DNA of 64,000 nt. Source: a virus. The notes beneath the pieces are model-generated. The model saw nothing but the letters and a program-made list of their open reading frames with translations, did no database searches and was not told where the DNA came from. The stretch covers positions 1 to 64,000 of IMG/VR virus record IMGVR_UViG_3300033144_006256. The stretch is one strand, 5' to 3'. The position numbers and the translations under genes were made by a program. Shown here piece by piece: positions 49,146 to 57,442 of this stretch. Position 1 is the first letter of the stretch; every line of letters starts with the position of its first letter.

Positions 49146-49178
49146 GGGGCGGAATGCTAATGATGCAATATCCGCCCC
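49146..49178 (+). ncRNA. GC-rich hairpin after the NUDIX gene
   Basis: GGGGCGGA (49146-49153) / TCCGCCCC (49171-49178), followed by AAAA rather than T. It may stabilise or end the early transcript. Confidence 0.45.
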
Positions 49179-49224
49179 AAAATACTAATATTTCCAAGTA
49201 TTATTTAAGGTTTTGTTATTAGTT

Positions 49225-49325
49225 TTATACTTCCGATACAAACTTCGCTACGCTCGTTGCTTTTGTATAAAACACCCTTCGCTACGCTACGGGGTTTTCT
49301 ATCAAAAGCGGTTTTCTTTTTTCTA
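49225..49325 (+). repeat. Intergenic repeat, inverted copy of 26160-26240
   Basis: CTTCCGATACA, ACTTCGCTACGCT (again as CTTCGCTACGCTACGGGG), then AAGCGGTTTTCTTTTTTC, the same motif order as on the minus strand near 26.2 kb. TTTTATAC / GTATAAAA also pairs here. Confidence 0.5.
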
Positions 49326-49734
49326 TAATCTTTTCTAAACTTTTTCTTTATTGTTTATATTTATCTGCTTAGTGTTGGCATAGTTATCCCATAGCGATAT
49401 TTAAAAAAATATAACCTTATAATGCCTTCTGTGGAGTTTTTCTAAAGACTAAGTTACTATCCTTAAACAAATGTTACAAAAAAAATGTAAATTTGGCGGC
49501 CTCTTTTCCTATATTACCATTGGATAGCATCCCATTTCGGAAAGGTCGTGCTTTTGCACACATAGAGTATTGATTTTGCTGATGCAACTATCACGCTTTA
49601 GAATTAAGGAGGAGTGGTTACCTTCAAGTATGCTCTCCCCACAGGATTAACAAACTATATCATATGTAGTAGGGTGATTAGATAAAAGCACATAAGCACA
49701 CTTACTTTATCTTATTCGTTCCCTACATTTTACA
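49326..49734. other. Non-coding stretch with hairpins
   Basis: No ORF over 60 codons. It contains GTGC-TTTT-GCAC near 49550 and a two-part hairpin ATGTAG...CCCTACAT enclosing AGATAAA/TTTATCT (about 49670-49730). GGGATAACTA on the minus strand (near 49387) also occurs at about 26095 in the sister module. Nothing else recognisable. Confidence 0.4.
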
Positions 49735-49843
49735 AGCAAAAAACACCCAATAAAGGGTGTCTGATGCAATGAGATATAATATTTTACCAATTTCTTGGCA
49801 TACAAATTTGTCGATAAAATTGTAATTTATATTATATTCCATT
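49735..49843 (-). ncRNA. Small RNA 2, paralogue of small RNA 1
   Basis: Minus-strand layout: P1 49829-49843 with 49768-49782 (ATATAATAT/ATATTATAT plus AATG/CATT); P2 TACAA.../...TTGTA (49801-49824); P3 CCAA-GAAA-TTGG (49787-49798); terminator ACACCC-TTTATT-GGGTGT plus T6 (49735-49760). The order, tetraloop and terminator match small RNA 1, with compensatory changes in P3 (G-C to A-T). Confidence 0.75.
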
Positions 49844-49849
49844 AACCAT

Positions 49850-49878
49850 ATTATAATTTACTTTTAAAAAATTGTCAA
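49850..49878 (-). promoter_or_regulatory. Minus-strand promoter of small RNA 2
   Basis: On the minus strand: TTGACA (49873-49878), 17 nt, TATAAT (49850-49855). The -35 box abuts the large terminase ATG. Confidence 0.75.
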
Positions 49879-51348
49879 ATGGATAAACAAGAATTAGAAA
49901 ATATAGCAGAGTCACAATTAAATTTTAGTGAATTTATTAAAAGAATATTCTCTAAAAGTTTTGATAAATTTATCGGTGGGCAATACCCAACAGATGTTGC
50001 TAATTTTATGCAATATTATCACGATAAAGGGAAAAATACGATTAGAATATCAGCAAGGTTGCACGGAAAATCAACTTTTATTTATGCATATATAATGTGG
50101 CTAATATTCAGAATGGATAAAGATTTATCCATTATTTATTTTTCATATAGCGGGAAAATGTCCGCATACCATATAACTAAGATAAAAAAACTAATACAGA
50201 ACAATCCATACTTTAATGAACTTATTGATTTAAAACCAACAGCAGAAACACTAATGGCATATAGGTGGAAGAACAGCAAACACGAAGTAACAGTTAACCC
50301 ACAAGGGCTATTAGGGTTTAAGCGAGGTTTACACAGCTCAGTAGTTATTATAGATGACCCATATTCTATTGACAAAGAAATTGTAAATGAAGTAGTAAAC
50401 TTTTCAAATGTTGCCAAAATAAATAATATTATTAAAGCACAGGTGTTAGATATACCATATGTTGATGGCGGTGAAATACATATAGTTGGCACGCCATTTT
50501 CAAATGATGATGTGTTTTTTGATAAAGAATTAAGAAAGATGTTTGCATTCTGGCAAGCCCCAGCGATTAAAGATGAAAAGAATAAAATAGCATTATGGCC
50601 TGAATATATGGATTGGGATGAATTAATGAAAAGGAAAGTAACCAGAAGTAATTTTTTTGCCCGTGAATATCTTTGCCAGCCGATAATTGCAAGCGAAGGG
50701 TATCTTACAAAAGAACAAGTATTAAGTGTAGTTGACGATAGCTTAACAAATAACGATATTTATGATATAATGACAACGCCTGCAAATACAATAGCAGGAT
50801 TTGATATAGGAAAGAAGCTACACCCATCAGCAATAACTGTCCTTAGATGGGATGGGACAGCTTATAAAGAGATATACAATAGATTTTTAGATAATTGGGA
50901 TTATACAAATGGCGGAGAATTTGACCCTGATAATCCAACACAATTAGAATTATTAAAACTTGTAGTAAAGAATTTAAAAGTTGATATTTTATACTTTGAT
51001 AATACTCGTGGGGAATTTGAAGCGTTTATAGAAACACAGAGCTTGCCACAACAGGCAATCCCAGTAGTATTTTCTTTAAAAGAAAAAACAGCTATGGCAA
51101 TGCATCTTAGCAATGCCATAACTGAAAAACTAATTTTAATACAAAACAAACAGAGATCTATCAACAGTTTATTATCTGTTATGAAAGATTTACAATCAAT
51201 AGAAACACCAGAAGGTCACGGGGATATGTTTTGGGCAATGGCATTGGCTGCAAAAGCCCTTTATGAAATACACCCAAGAGAAGGTGGGGCAAAAGTATCC
51301 ACAGGTTCACCATCAATAGTAGATGGCGAAATACCGAAAGGATACTAA
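49879..51348 (+). CDS. terL: Terminase large subunit
   Basis: 489 aa. ATPase: Walker A-like ARLHGKSTFIYAYIMW (residues about 58-73) and Walker B SVVIIDDPYS (about 154-163). Nuclease: AGFDIGKKLHPSAITVL (about 305-320), LYFDNTRGEFEAF (about 372-384) and the late Asp in GHGDMFWAMALAAKAL (about 452-467). It packages DNA into the prohead through the portal and cuts it. It opens the head operon. The ATG at 49879 has little Shine-Dalgarno sequence. Confidence 0.9.
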   Translation: MDKQELENIAESQLNFSEFIKRIFSKSFDKFIGGQYPTDVANFMQYYHDKGKNTIRISARLHGKSTFIYAYIMWLIFRMDKDLSIIYFSYSGKMSAYHITKIKKLIQNNPYFNELIDLKPTAETLMAYRWKNSKHEVTVNPQGLLGFKRGLHSSVVIIDDPYSIDKEIVNEVVNFSNVAKINNIIKAQVLDIPYVDGGEIHIVGTPFSNDDVFFDKELRKMFAFWQAPAIKDEKNKIALWPEYMDWDELMKRKVTRSNFFAREYLCQPIIASEGYLTKEQVLSVVDDSLTNNDIYDIMTTPANTIAGFDIGKKLHPSAITVLRWDGTAYKEIYNRFLDNWDYTNGGEFDPDNPTQLELLKLVVKNLKVDILYFDNTRGEFEAFIETQSLPQQAIPVVFSLKEKTAMAMHLSNAITEKLILIQNKQRSINSLLSVMKDLQSIETPEGHGDMFWAMALAAKALYEIHPREGGAKVSTGSPSIVDGEIPKGY

Positions 51349-51363
51349 TATTAAGAATATACA

Positions 51364-53205
51364 ATGAAAATTTTTGGCTTTGAAATAAATAGAAAAGAAA
51401 AAAAAGAAGATGCTAATTATAATATAGCAAGAATAATGCGTGAAATTGGCGTACCTCGTGATGCTGTTATTGGTGAATATAAAACAGAAGAAAACCCTGA
51501 TGAATTGAATATTGATACATATATAAGAATGCAACAAAACGATGGCACAGTTCAAGCTATTATAAGAATGTTGTCTCTGCCTATACAATCCGCAGAACCT
51601 TTTATCATAGGTGCAGAAAATGATAATGGGGAGGCGGATTTTATTCGTACTGTTTTATTTGGCTCAGAATTTGAAGGTGGGATGTCAACACCAATGGCAT
51701 TAGTTATATCAGATATGACAAGAGCAATAGCAGAAGGGTTTAGAGCATATAATAAAGTCCCGCAAGTTATAACACAAGGGGATTATAAAGGGAAAATAGG
51801 TTGGCGTAAAATAGCCCCACGAGATGCACAAACGATTAAGATAAAGGTAGATAAACACGGAGGATTTGATGGGTTACACCAAATAGCAACATTAGGTGAT
51901 CAAACAATAGATAAAAATATTCCAAAAGATTATGCTTTACTATATACATTTCAAAAAGAAAAACACGGGTTGTATGGTGAATCAATATTAAAATCCGCTT
52001 TTTACCATTATGATAAAAAGCATAAACTTTACTACATAGCTTGTAAAAAGGCAGAAGTAGAAACGATGGGGATACGAACAGTTGAACTCCCACAAGCACC
52101 AAATCCATCAGATAGAACTGCGATAGAAAAAGCAGTTGATAATATAGGGATTAATACAAGAATATCTGTCCCACATAATTATAAATTTGATGTTAAATTT
52201 CCTTCTAATGGTGGTTCAGATTTTATAATGAAGAATATAGAACACCACGATTTAGAAATGGCAAAATCTGCTTTATGCGGTATGCTTGAACTAAATTCGG
52301 GAGGTAGTTATGCACTATCAAAAGATAAAAGTAATTGGTTAGTATTAGCAATAAATGGGATTATGAAGGGAATGGAAGCAACAATAAATTCTTATGTAAT
52401 AGCTCCATTGATAAATTATAACTATGGGACATATAATTATCCTAAATTTAAATTCCCTGCGATAACAACAGAAGCGGAAGATTTACTTACAGAAGTTTCT
52501 AAAAGTATATTTAGTAAAGCTGAAATGTTGCCAACAGAAGTATTTAATGATGTTGTTAATAGAGCAGTAGAAAAAATGGGGATTAAAAAAGAACCACAAG
52601 ATGCTACAAAAGAATTAAAGAAAATAGAAAAAGAAAGTGATGAAAAAGAAAAAATAGATAACCTTGTCGAAAAGGCGAAGACAGAAGTTAAATTAGAAGA
52701 ACCAGAGTGTCCATTCTGGCGTGAAAAAAACAAATATGAACAATCAGTATCATTTGAAGATATAGAAGAAAGAATGGATTTACAGAGTGTTGATTTAGAA
52801 GAAAAACTATTGCCTATATTTAAAAAGCAAAGAGCTCAGTTAAAAGTAGCAATTAAAAAAGCAATTAGAAATAATGATATTAAAAGTATCAAGAAATTAA
52901 AATTAATTAAACAAGATAAAATGCAAGAAATACTTTTAGAAGAAATGAATGATACATTTGAGTTTTCTAAAAGGAAAGCAGCAGATGATGATAAGAACCA
53001 ATCGCCAAAAACATCTAAAGCGACAGAAAAAATACTAAAAGCTAAAGCTAAAGAATATGCTGATATGCACGAAGATAGTGTAAAGGAAAGTACCATTAAA
53101 TATCTTGAAGAAGCATTAAAAGATAAAAATCTTAAACTTGAAGAACAAAAGGAAGAAGATTGGAATGATACATTAGAAGAAATAATAGAGAAAGTAAATG
53201 GATAA
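51364..53205 (+). CDS. Portal protein (Mu gp29 / DUF935-like)
   Basis: 613 aa. YIRMQQNDGTVQAIIRMLSL and PIQSAEPFI, then ALLYTFQKEKHGLYGESILK and LNSGGSYALSKDKSNWLVLA fit the DUF935 portal family, with the long helical hairpin of the wing and stem. Residues about 430-613 form a very charged C-terminal extension with coiled coil, possibly for internal head protein contacts. It lies right after the terminase, as usual. Confidence 0.85.
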   Translation: MKIFGFEINRKEKKEDANYNIARIMREIGVPRDAVIGEYKTEENPDELNIDTYIRMQQNDGTVQAIIRMLSLPIQSAEPFIIGAENDNGEADFIRTVLFGSEFEGGMSTPMALVISDMTRAIAEGFRAYNKVPQVITQGDYKGKIGWRKIAPRDAQTIKIKVDKHGGFDGLHQIATLGDQTIDKNIPKDYALLYTFQKEKHGLYGESILKSAFYHYDKKHKLYYIACKKAEVETMGIRTVELPQAPNPSDRTAIEKAVDNIGINTRISVPHNYKFDVKFPSNGGSDFIMKNIEHHDLEMAKSALCGMLELNSGGSYALSKDKSNWLVLAINGIMKGMEATINSYVIAPLINYNYGTYNYPKFKFPAITTEAEDLLTEVSKSIFSKAEMLPTEVFNDVVNRAVEKMGIKKEPQDATKELKKIEKESDEKEKIDNLVEKAKTEVKLEEPECPFWREKNKYEQSVSFEDIEERMDLQSVDLEEKLLPIFKKQRAQLKVAIKKAIRNNDIKSIKKLKLIKQDKMQEILLEEMNDTFEFSKRKAADDDKNQSPKTSKATEKILKAKAKEYADMHEDSVKESTIKYLEEALKDKNLKLEEQKEEDWNDTLEEIIEKVNG

Positions 53206-54370
53206 TGGAAAGTTTATTAAAAAAATATCTTTAATATGTGAGAAAGAAGGAATATATAACTCCGAACTTATACAATTAAAAAAAGAAAATTTAACAAAAG
53301 ATGAATTTATATCAGGCATAACAAATCTTATAGAAGAAAAAAGAAAACAACGGATAATAGAACTCAAAGAAGCAAAAAAAAATGAAACACAGGAAAATAT
53401 AATATCTATAACAGGTTATATAAAAAATATAAATGAAAAGTTATTTAAAAAATTTATAAATGAAAAACCAAACTGGTATAAAGAACCAGTAGCAAAAGTA
53501 GAAGTGACTAATCTCAATACACCAAGAGAAGAAATAAAGGTTTCTAACTTCCCTAAGCAGATAGAATTTCCAGAAGAAATAAAAGTCTCTAACTTTCCAG
53601 AACAACAAAAGCCATTAAAGAAAATTGAAATAACTAATTTCCCAGATTACCCAGAGCCATTAAAAGAAATAGAAGTAAAGAATTTTCCAAAACAGATTGA
53701 TATTAAAAAACCAGATTGGTATAAAGAACCGAAAGATAAAGTAGAAATAACTAATTTCCCAGAACAGAAAGAATTTCCAAAAGAAATAAAAGTTACAAAT
53801 CCTCAAGAAAATGTTATAATAAAGAATGATATAACAGTTAAAGAGCCAAACTGGATAGCAAAATTACTTCCAGATAATAATATTGTTAAAAAGATATCAG
53901 ATAGTGTAAGTAAGATATTAGATAAAGTTACAAGCACATCAGTTGGCAGAATAATTAAAAATAAGTTTATAGTTAAAACAGAAAAAGAAAATCCTTTAAA
54001 TGTTGTGCTAGTAGATCCAGTTACTAAACAACCAACAGAATTAAATGTTAGGGTAGCAGGAGGCGGTGGAGGTTATCAAGATACGATAGGGATAAAAAAT
54101 GCTAGTGAAGAAACTATTAACCCAGCGACAGAAGAAAAGCAAGATAATACTATAACTGCGATAGAAGATGTAGAAACATCTGCTGACGAAACTACAACGG
54201 CAGTAAGCTCATTAGAAACAGCATTAACAGAAGGTGATGGACTTAGAAGAAATATAGAACAAGGGGAAACATTAGAACTTATATTAATAGAACTTAAAAA
54301 AATAAATAAACATTTTGAAACTATCACTGATGAAGAAATAAACAGTGATGATATAAACCTAGAAAGTTAA
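53198..54370 (+). CDS. Repeat-containing virion protein (NFP repeats)
   Basis: 390 aa, overlapping the portal end by 8 nt. Residues about 95-215 carry about eight units of the form KxEVxNFPxxxEFPKEIKV, suggesting a repeated beta structure. A Gly-rich hinge (VAGGGGGYQD) and an acidic helical tail follow. It lies between portal and minor head genes, so it is a structural protein of the head or its surface. Not recognised further. Confidence 0.6.
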   Translation: MDNGKFIKKISLICEKEGIYNSELIQLKKENLTKDEFISGITNLIEEKRKQRIIELKEAKKNETQENIISITGYIKNINEKLFKKFINEKPNWYKEPVAKVEVTNLNTPREEIKVSNFPKQIEFPEEIKVSNFPEQQKPLKKIEITNFPDYPEPLKEIEVKNFPKQIDIKKPDWYKEPKDKVEITNFPEQKEFPKEIKVTNPQENVIIKNDITVKEPNWIAKLLPDNNIVKKISDSVSKILDKVTSTSVGRIIKNKFIVKTEKENPLNVVLVDPVTKQPTELNVRVAGGGGGYQDTIGIKNASEETINPATEEKQDNTITAIEDVETSADETTTAVSSLETALTEGDGLRRNIEQGETLELILIELKKINKHFETITDEEINSDDINLES

Positions 54371-54375
54371 AAATT

Positions 54376-54924
54376 ATGAAAATACAAGATGGCACAGGTA
54401 GTGGTAATATGCAGAAAATTAATAATGAAAACCAAGCACATACATTATCAATAAGTATGCCTGTACAGCACCACGTAAATCACGATCACAAAAAAGTATA
54501 TTCTGTATTAATAAATAAAACACCAACTGCTGCAGGAGATTGTTTTTGTTATATTAAAAATACAGATGATGATGATTTGATAATTACAGATACGAAATTT
54601 TTTGCTGCGACAGATGAAATTATACAAATTAAACTGTCTGATATAGGGACGCCTATAGGCGGAACAGATGTAACCCCAGTTAATAAAAACGCAGGCAGTG
54701 GAGAAGAAGCATCTGGGATATTCCAAACAGGCGTTGATATAACAGGGTTATCTGGTGGAGCAACAGTAGATGAATTCCAAGTTGATGGTGGAACAGGTAC
54801 AAACTATAATAGATGGTTATCTGGGCTTATTATACCTAAGAATAAAATAGCCACATTTTATGTAGTAACAGGAGGAATAGCAATAAGGGGTTCTATCACG
54901 TTTTATATCCACGAATCATTATAA
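54376..54924 (+). CDS. Structural protein, probable head-associated
   Basis: 182 aa, beta-rich. SISMPVQHHVNHDHKKVYSV, then DDDDLIITDTKFFAATDEII and ATFYVVTGGIAIRGSITFYI. Similar small beta proteins occur next to capsid genes in many siphoviruses. Function inferred only from place and fold pattern. Confidence 0.5.
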   Translation: MKIQDGTGSGNMQKINNENQAHTLSISMPVQHHVNHDHKKVYSVLINKTPTAAGDCFCYIKNTDDDDLIITDTKFFAATDEIIQIKLSDIGTPIGGTDVTPVNKNAGSGEEASGIFQTGVDITGLSGGATVDEFQVDGGTGTNYNRWLSGLIIPKNKIATFYVVTGGIAIRGSITFYIHESL

Positions 54925-54927
54925 AAT

Positions 54928-56037
54928 ATGGCTATAAGGAACACTATAATTGATCCTGAAACTGGACGTGAAGCATCAGTAGTTGATGGGGCAGAAGTAA
55001 ATGCTCTAGCTGTAGCAACACGTCCGCTTAAAACTTTTGAAAATAAAGATATATATTTTCAAAATGAAACATACGGTGCAGAAATGAACCAAAATGTAGC
55101 GACTGGCGGTACTCCTATACATATACACGATGGTACGGATAATATATATTGGACAGCATCAGCAATATCTGGGAATTGGGTATTTGATAGTACAGATCAG
55201 AATCATACTCCTGCTGGTTCAAAAAGTATTGATGCAACAGGGACAACAAATAATAGCATAGCACAAATAGCAAAAGGTAGCTCACAAGATTTAACTGGAT
55301 ATGTTTCAATAACTGGTTGGATATATATCTCTAGTTGGTCGGCAGCTGGCACGAAACACATTGAATTATATGGGTGGGACACTGGGACAGGACTAATTGT
55401 AGGTAATTCTGTTAATATAGATGATTATATAAATACAGGGCAAATAGGAAGCTGGCAGAAATTTACAATTAATCTTAAAGATTTTGGGATAAAAAATAAA
55501 ACTATAGATTCTATAAGAATACAAACTACAACAACTGCGGTAGCACCTAATTATTATTTAGATGATATACAGATAGAAGAAACAGGAGCCCCATTAGAAT
55601 ATAATATACAGCCAGAAACAGATACTTGGTTACATATACACGAAATAAGTATGGTATTAGCAGATGCTTATACAGGGACGATAACAGGGCTTGATGATGG
55701 GACAGAAAATACAACAATGCAAGCATTATCATATAACAAGATATTGGGCGTTAGCGAATTAGATAGCGGGATTATTTATAAACATACTGCTAATGGTAAT
55801 ACAAAGTTTTCTTATAATATGAAGAGTCTAGCAGATATACTTGATAACACTTGTTCAAGGATAATAACGTCTGGGTCTGATAGAATAAATACTTTTATAA
55901 AAATATGTTTTGTATATACTGAACCAATAATTCTTAAATGGGAAGAAATGGATAAATTATCATTTACTATTTCAGATGATTTAAGTGGGTTATTAAGGTT
56001 TAGAATTAAAGCAGGGTGTAAAGAGGAAAAAAGATGA
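54928..56037 (+). CDS. Structural protein with galactose-binding-like domain
   Basis: 369 aa. Residues about 70-215 look like a jelly-roll carbohydrate-binding module (NWVFDSTDQNHTPAGSKSID, DLTGYVSITGWIYISSWSAA, DSIRIQTTTTAVAPNYYLDD IQIEE). The last 150 aa form another beta domain. Its position among head genes suggests a decoration or head fibre protein that may touch host sugars. Confidence 0.55.
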   Translation: MAIRNTIIDPETGREASVVDGAEVNALAVATRPLKTFENKDIYFQNETYGAEMNQNVATGGTPIHIHDGTDNIYWTASAISGNWVFDSTDQNHTPAGSKSIDATGTTNNSIAQIAKGSSQDLTGYVSITGWIYISSWSAAGTKHIELYGWDTGTGLIVGNSVNIDDYINTGQIGSWQKFTINLKDFGIKNKTIDSIRIQTTTTAVAPNYYLDDIQIEETGAPLEYNIQPETDTWLHIHEISMVLADAYTGTITGLDDGTENTTMQALSYNKILGVSELDSGIIYKHTANGNTKFSYNMKSLADILDNTCSRIITSGSDRINTFIKICFVYTEPIILKWEEMDKLSFTISDDLSGLLRFRIKAGCKEEKR

Positions 56038-56621
56038 ATTTAGAAGAAAAAAAGAAAAAAGAAGAAGAAATAATTGAAGAAGAATTTGATTTAGACGAAT
56101 TTACAGAAGAAGTTGTTAAAAAGAATAAACCATTGTCAGATGGTGTATTAGCTGGATTAGCGGCAACAACTATTACATATGCAGTCAATACTGGACGGAA
56201 TGAATATTTTGAAAGTGTTAAAAAAGATACTTATGCTTATGAATTTTCGGCGTTATTAGATAGCAAAACTTGTAATCGTTGTTTATCACTGGACGGCAGG
56301 GTAATAGAAGCTAATGATTCTGCATATCAAGAACAAATGCCTAGTTTGCATATTTTCTGCCGCTGCCTATGGATAAGAATAGATAAAAGCGAAGATGATT
56401 TACCAAAGATAACAGGTATCCCAGAAAACATACCAACTGAATTTAATGAAATACCAAAATACCCGACACTTAGGAAGGATCAGAAAGAAGCAAGGATTGA
56501 AGTAGAAAAAAGAATTAAACGATTAGAAAAAAAAGTTAAAAAATATGAAACATCAGAAACATATCCGAACAGGGTTAAGAGTTTAAGCAAAACTATAAGC
56601 GGATTAAAGAGGGCATTATAA
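56034..56621 (+). CDS. Minor head / head morphogenesis protein (Mu gpF C-terminal-like)
   Basis: 195 aa. YEFSALLDSKTCNRCLSLDG, then RVIEANDS and MPSLHIFCRCLWI match the C-terminal part of phage Mu protein F / SPP1 gp7-type head morphogenesis proteins (Cys/His cluster). The N-terminus is acidic and short compared with full-length relatives; the C-terminus is a basic coiled coil. It overlaps the previous stop by 4 nt. Confidence 0.75.
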   Translation: MNLEEKKKKEEEIIEEEFDLDEFTEEVVKKNKPLSDGVLAGLAATTITYAVNTGRNEYFESVKKDTYAYEFSALLDSKTCNRCLSLDGRVIEANDSAYQEQMPSLHIFCRCLWIRIDKSEDDLPKITGIPENIPTEFNEIPKYPTLRKDQKEARIEVEKRIKRLEKKVKKYETSETYPNRVKSLSKTISGLKRAL

Positions 56622-56749
56622 TGGGAACTAAAATATACAAAGGGGAAACAATTAGTTGTCTGTATTGCGGAGAAAAGAATATAAAAGGAAGAGATTACTG
56701 TTGGAAGTGCTTCAAACCACTTCGTCCGATTAACAAACCAATAACATAA
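56621..56749 (+). CDS. Small zinc-ribbon protein
   Basis: 42 aa. MGTKIYKGETISCLYCGEKN, RDYCWKCFKPLRPI: two CxxC pairs. The ATG overlaps the previous stop by one base. Function unknown. Confidence 0.55.
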   Translation: MGTKIYKGETISCLYCGEKNIKGRDYCWKCFKPLRPINKPIT

Positions 56750-56772
56750 TATACAAAAATTGTTATATGTGG

Positions 56773-56778
56773 TATAAT
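56773..56778 (+). promoter_or_regulatory. -10 box before the prohead protease
   Basis: TATAAT with a weak TATACA 17 nt upstream; transcription would start about 5 nt before the ATG at 56789. Confidence 0.4.
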
Positions 56779-56788
56779 ACAAATAAAT

Positions 56789-57262
56789 ATGGAAAAAATA
56801 CAATTATTATTAAATATAAAAAAAGATATTCAGCTTGAAGAAGCTGAAAAAGGTGATTGGATAGTTGAAGGATATGCAACTACACTTGGAAGAAATTCAC
56901 ATAGAATGCGAATGACAGAAGAAGCATTAAGACAAGTAGCTGAAAACTTTAAAACATATACAACTGTTTTATTTAATCACGATAGCAATGCATTAATTGG
57001 AAAAATACTTGATGCAACAGCAGACGGGGATGGTGTTTGGGTAAAAGTAAGAATATCAAAAAGCGAACCTGATTATTGGGCAAAAATTCAAGATGGAACA
57101 TTAAACAAATTTTCTATACAATATGAAGCTAAAACAAGGAGAATATTTGTAGATGGTGAATTTATAGATGAAATAATAGAAGCATTTGCTGTTGAAGCAA
57201 GTTTGGTATCAATCCCAGCACAAAATAAGGCAGAGGCAATATTAAGCTATGTAGTAACATAG
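56789..57262 (+). CDS. Prohead protease, HK97-type (S78)
   Basis: 157 aa. GDWIVEGYATTLGRNSHRMR, then VLFNHDSNALIGKI (catalytic His) and LNKFSIQYEA (catalytic Ser in S-x-Q), followed by EAFAVEASLVSIPAQNKAEA. It cleaves scaffold and capsid precursors during head maturation. A second protease/scaffold gene follows. Confidence 0.85.
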   Translation: MEKIQLLLNIKKDIQLEEAEKGDWIVEGYATTLGRNSHRMRMTEEALRQVAENFKTYTTVLFNHDSNALIGKILDATADGDGVWVKVRISKSEPDYWAKIQDGTLNKFSIQYEAKTRRIFVDGEFIDEIIEAFAVEASLVSIPAQNKAEAILSYVVT

Positions 57263-57280
57263 AATTTAAAGAATAAAATT

Positions 57281-57418
57281 ATGGACGAAATAGTTTCAAA
57301 AACCAAGAAATTATTTCTTCGTGATAATAGTATAAAGAGCAGCGGTACTGCTCTACGTGGAGAGACAATAAGACCATTTATGGGTAACTGTAATAAGGCA
57401 ATCTCAGTGAAGCGTTGA
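57281..57418 (+). pseudogene. Displaced start of the scaffold gene reading into element 3
   Basis: ATGGACGAAATA is the original beginning of the scaffold/protease gene. It now reads into the inserted element for 45 codons (VSKTKKLFLRDNSIKSSGTA...) and stops at 57416-57418. The real gene restarts at 57443. Confidence 0.5.
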
Positions 57419-57442
57419 TATCTTATTAGAAAGGATAATACC
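57293..57442 (+). mobile_element. Element 3: TnpB-less guide-RNA-like element after codon 4 of the scaffold gene
   Basis: 150 nt between two copies of TGGACGAAATA (57282-57292 and 57444-57454). The right end (GCGTTGATATCTTATTAG then AAAGGATAATACC and GTG) matches element 2 (ACGCTGATATCTTAG then AAAGGATAATTCC and GTG). It holds the scaffold hairpin AGAGCAG-CGGTA-CTGCTCT followed by ACGTGGAGAG, equivalent to the stem in element 2 with different paired bases. No transposase or nuclease gene fits in it. Confidence 0.75.

Noticed and set aside
14075-57442. Classical insertion sequences with transposase target-site duplication
   Set aside because: No transposase or terminal inverted repeats were found, IS605 elements do not normally duplicate the target, and three insertions at the same codon position argue against random choice.
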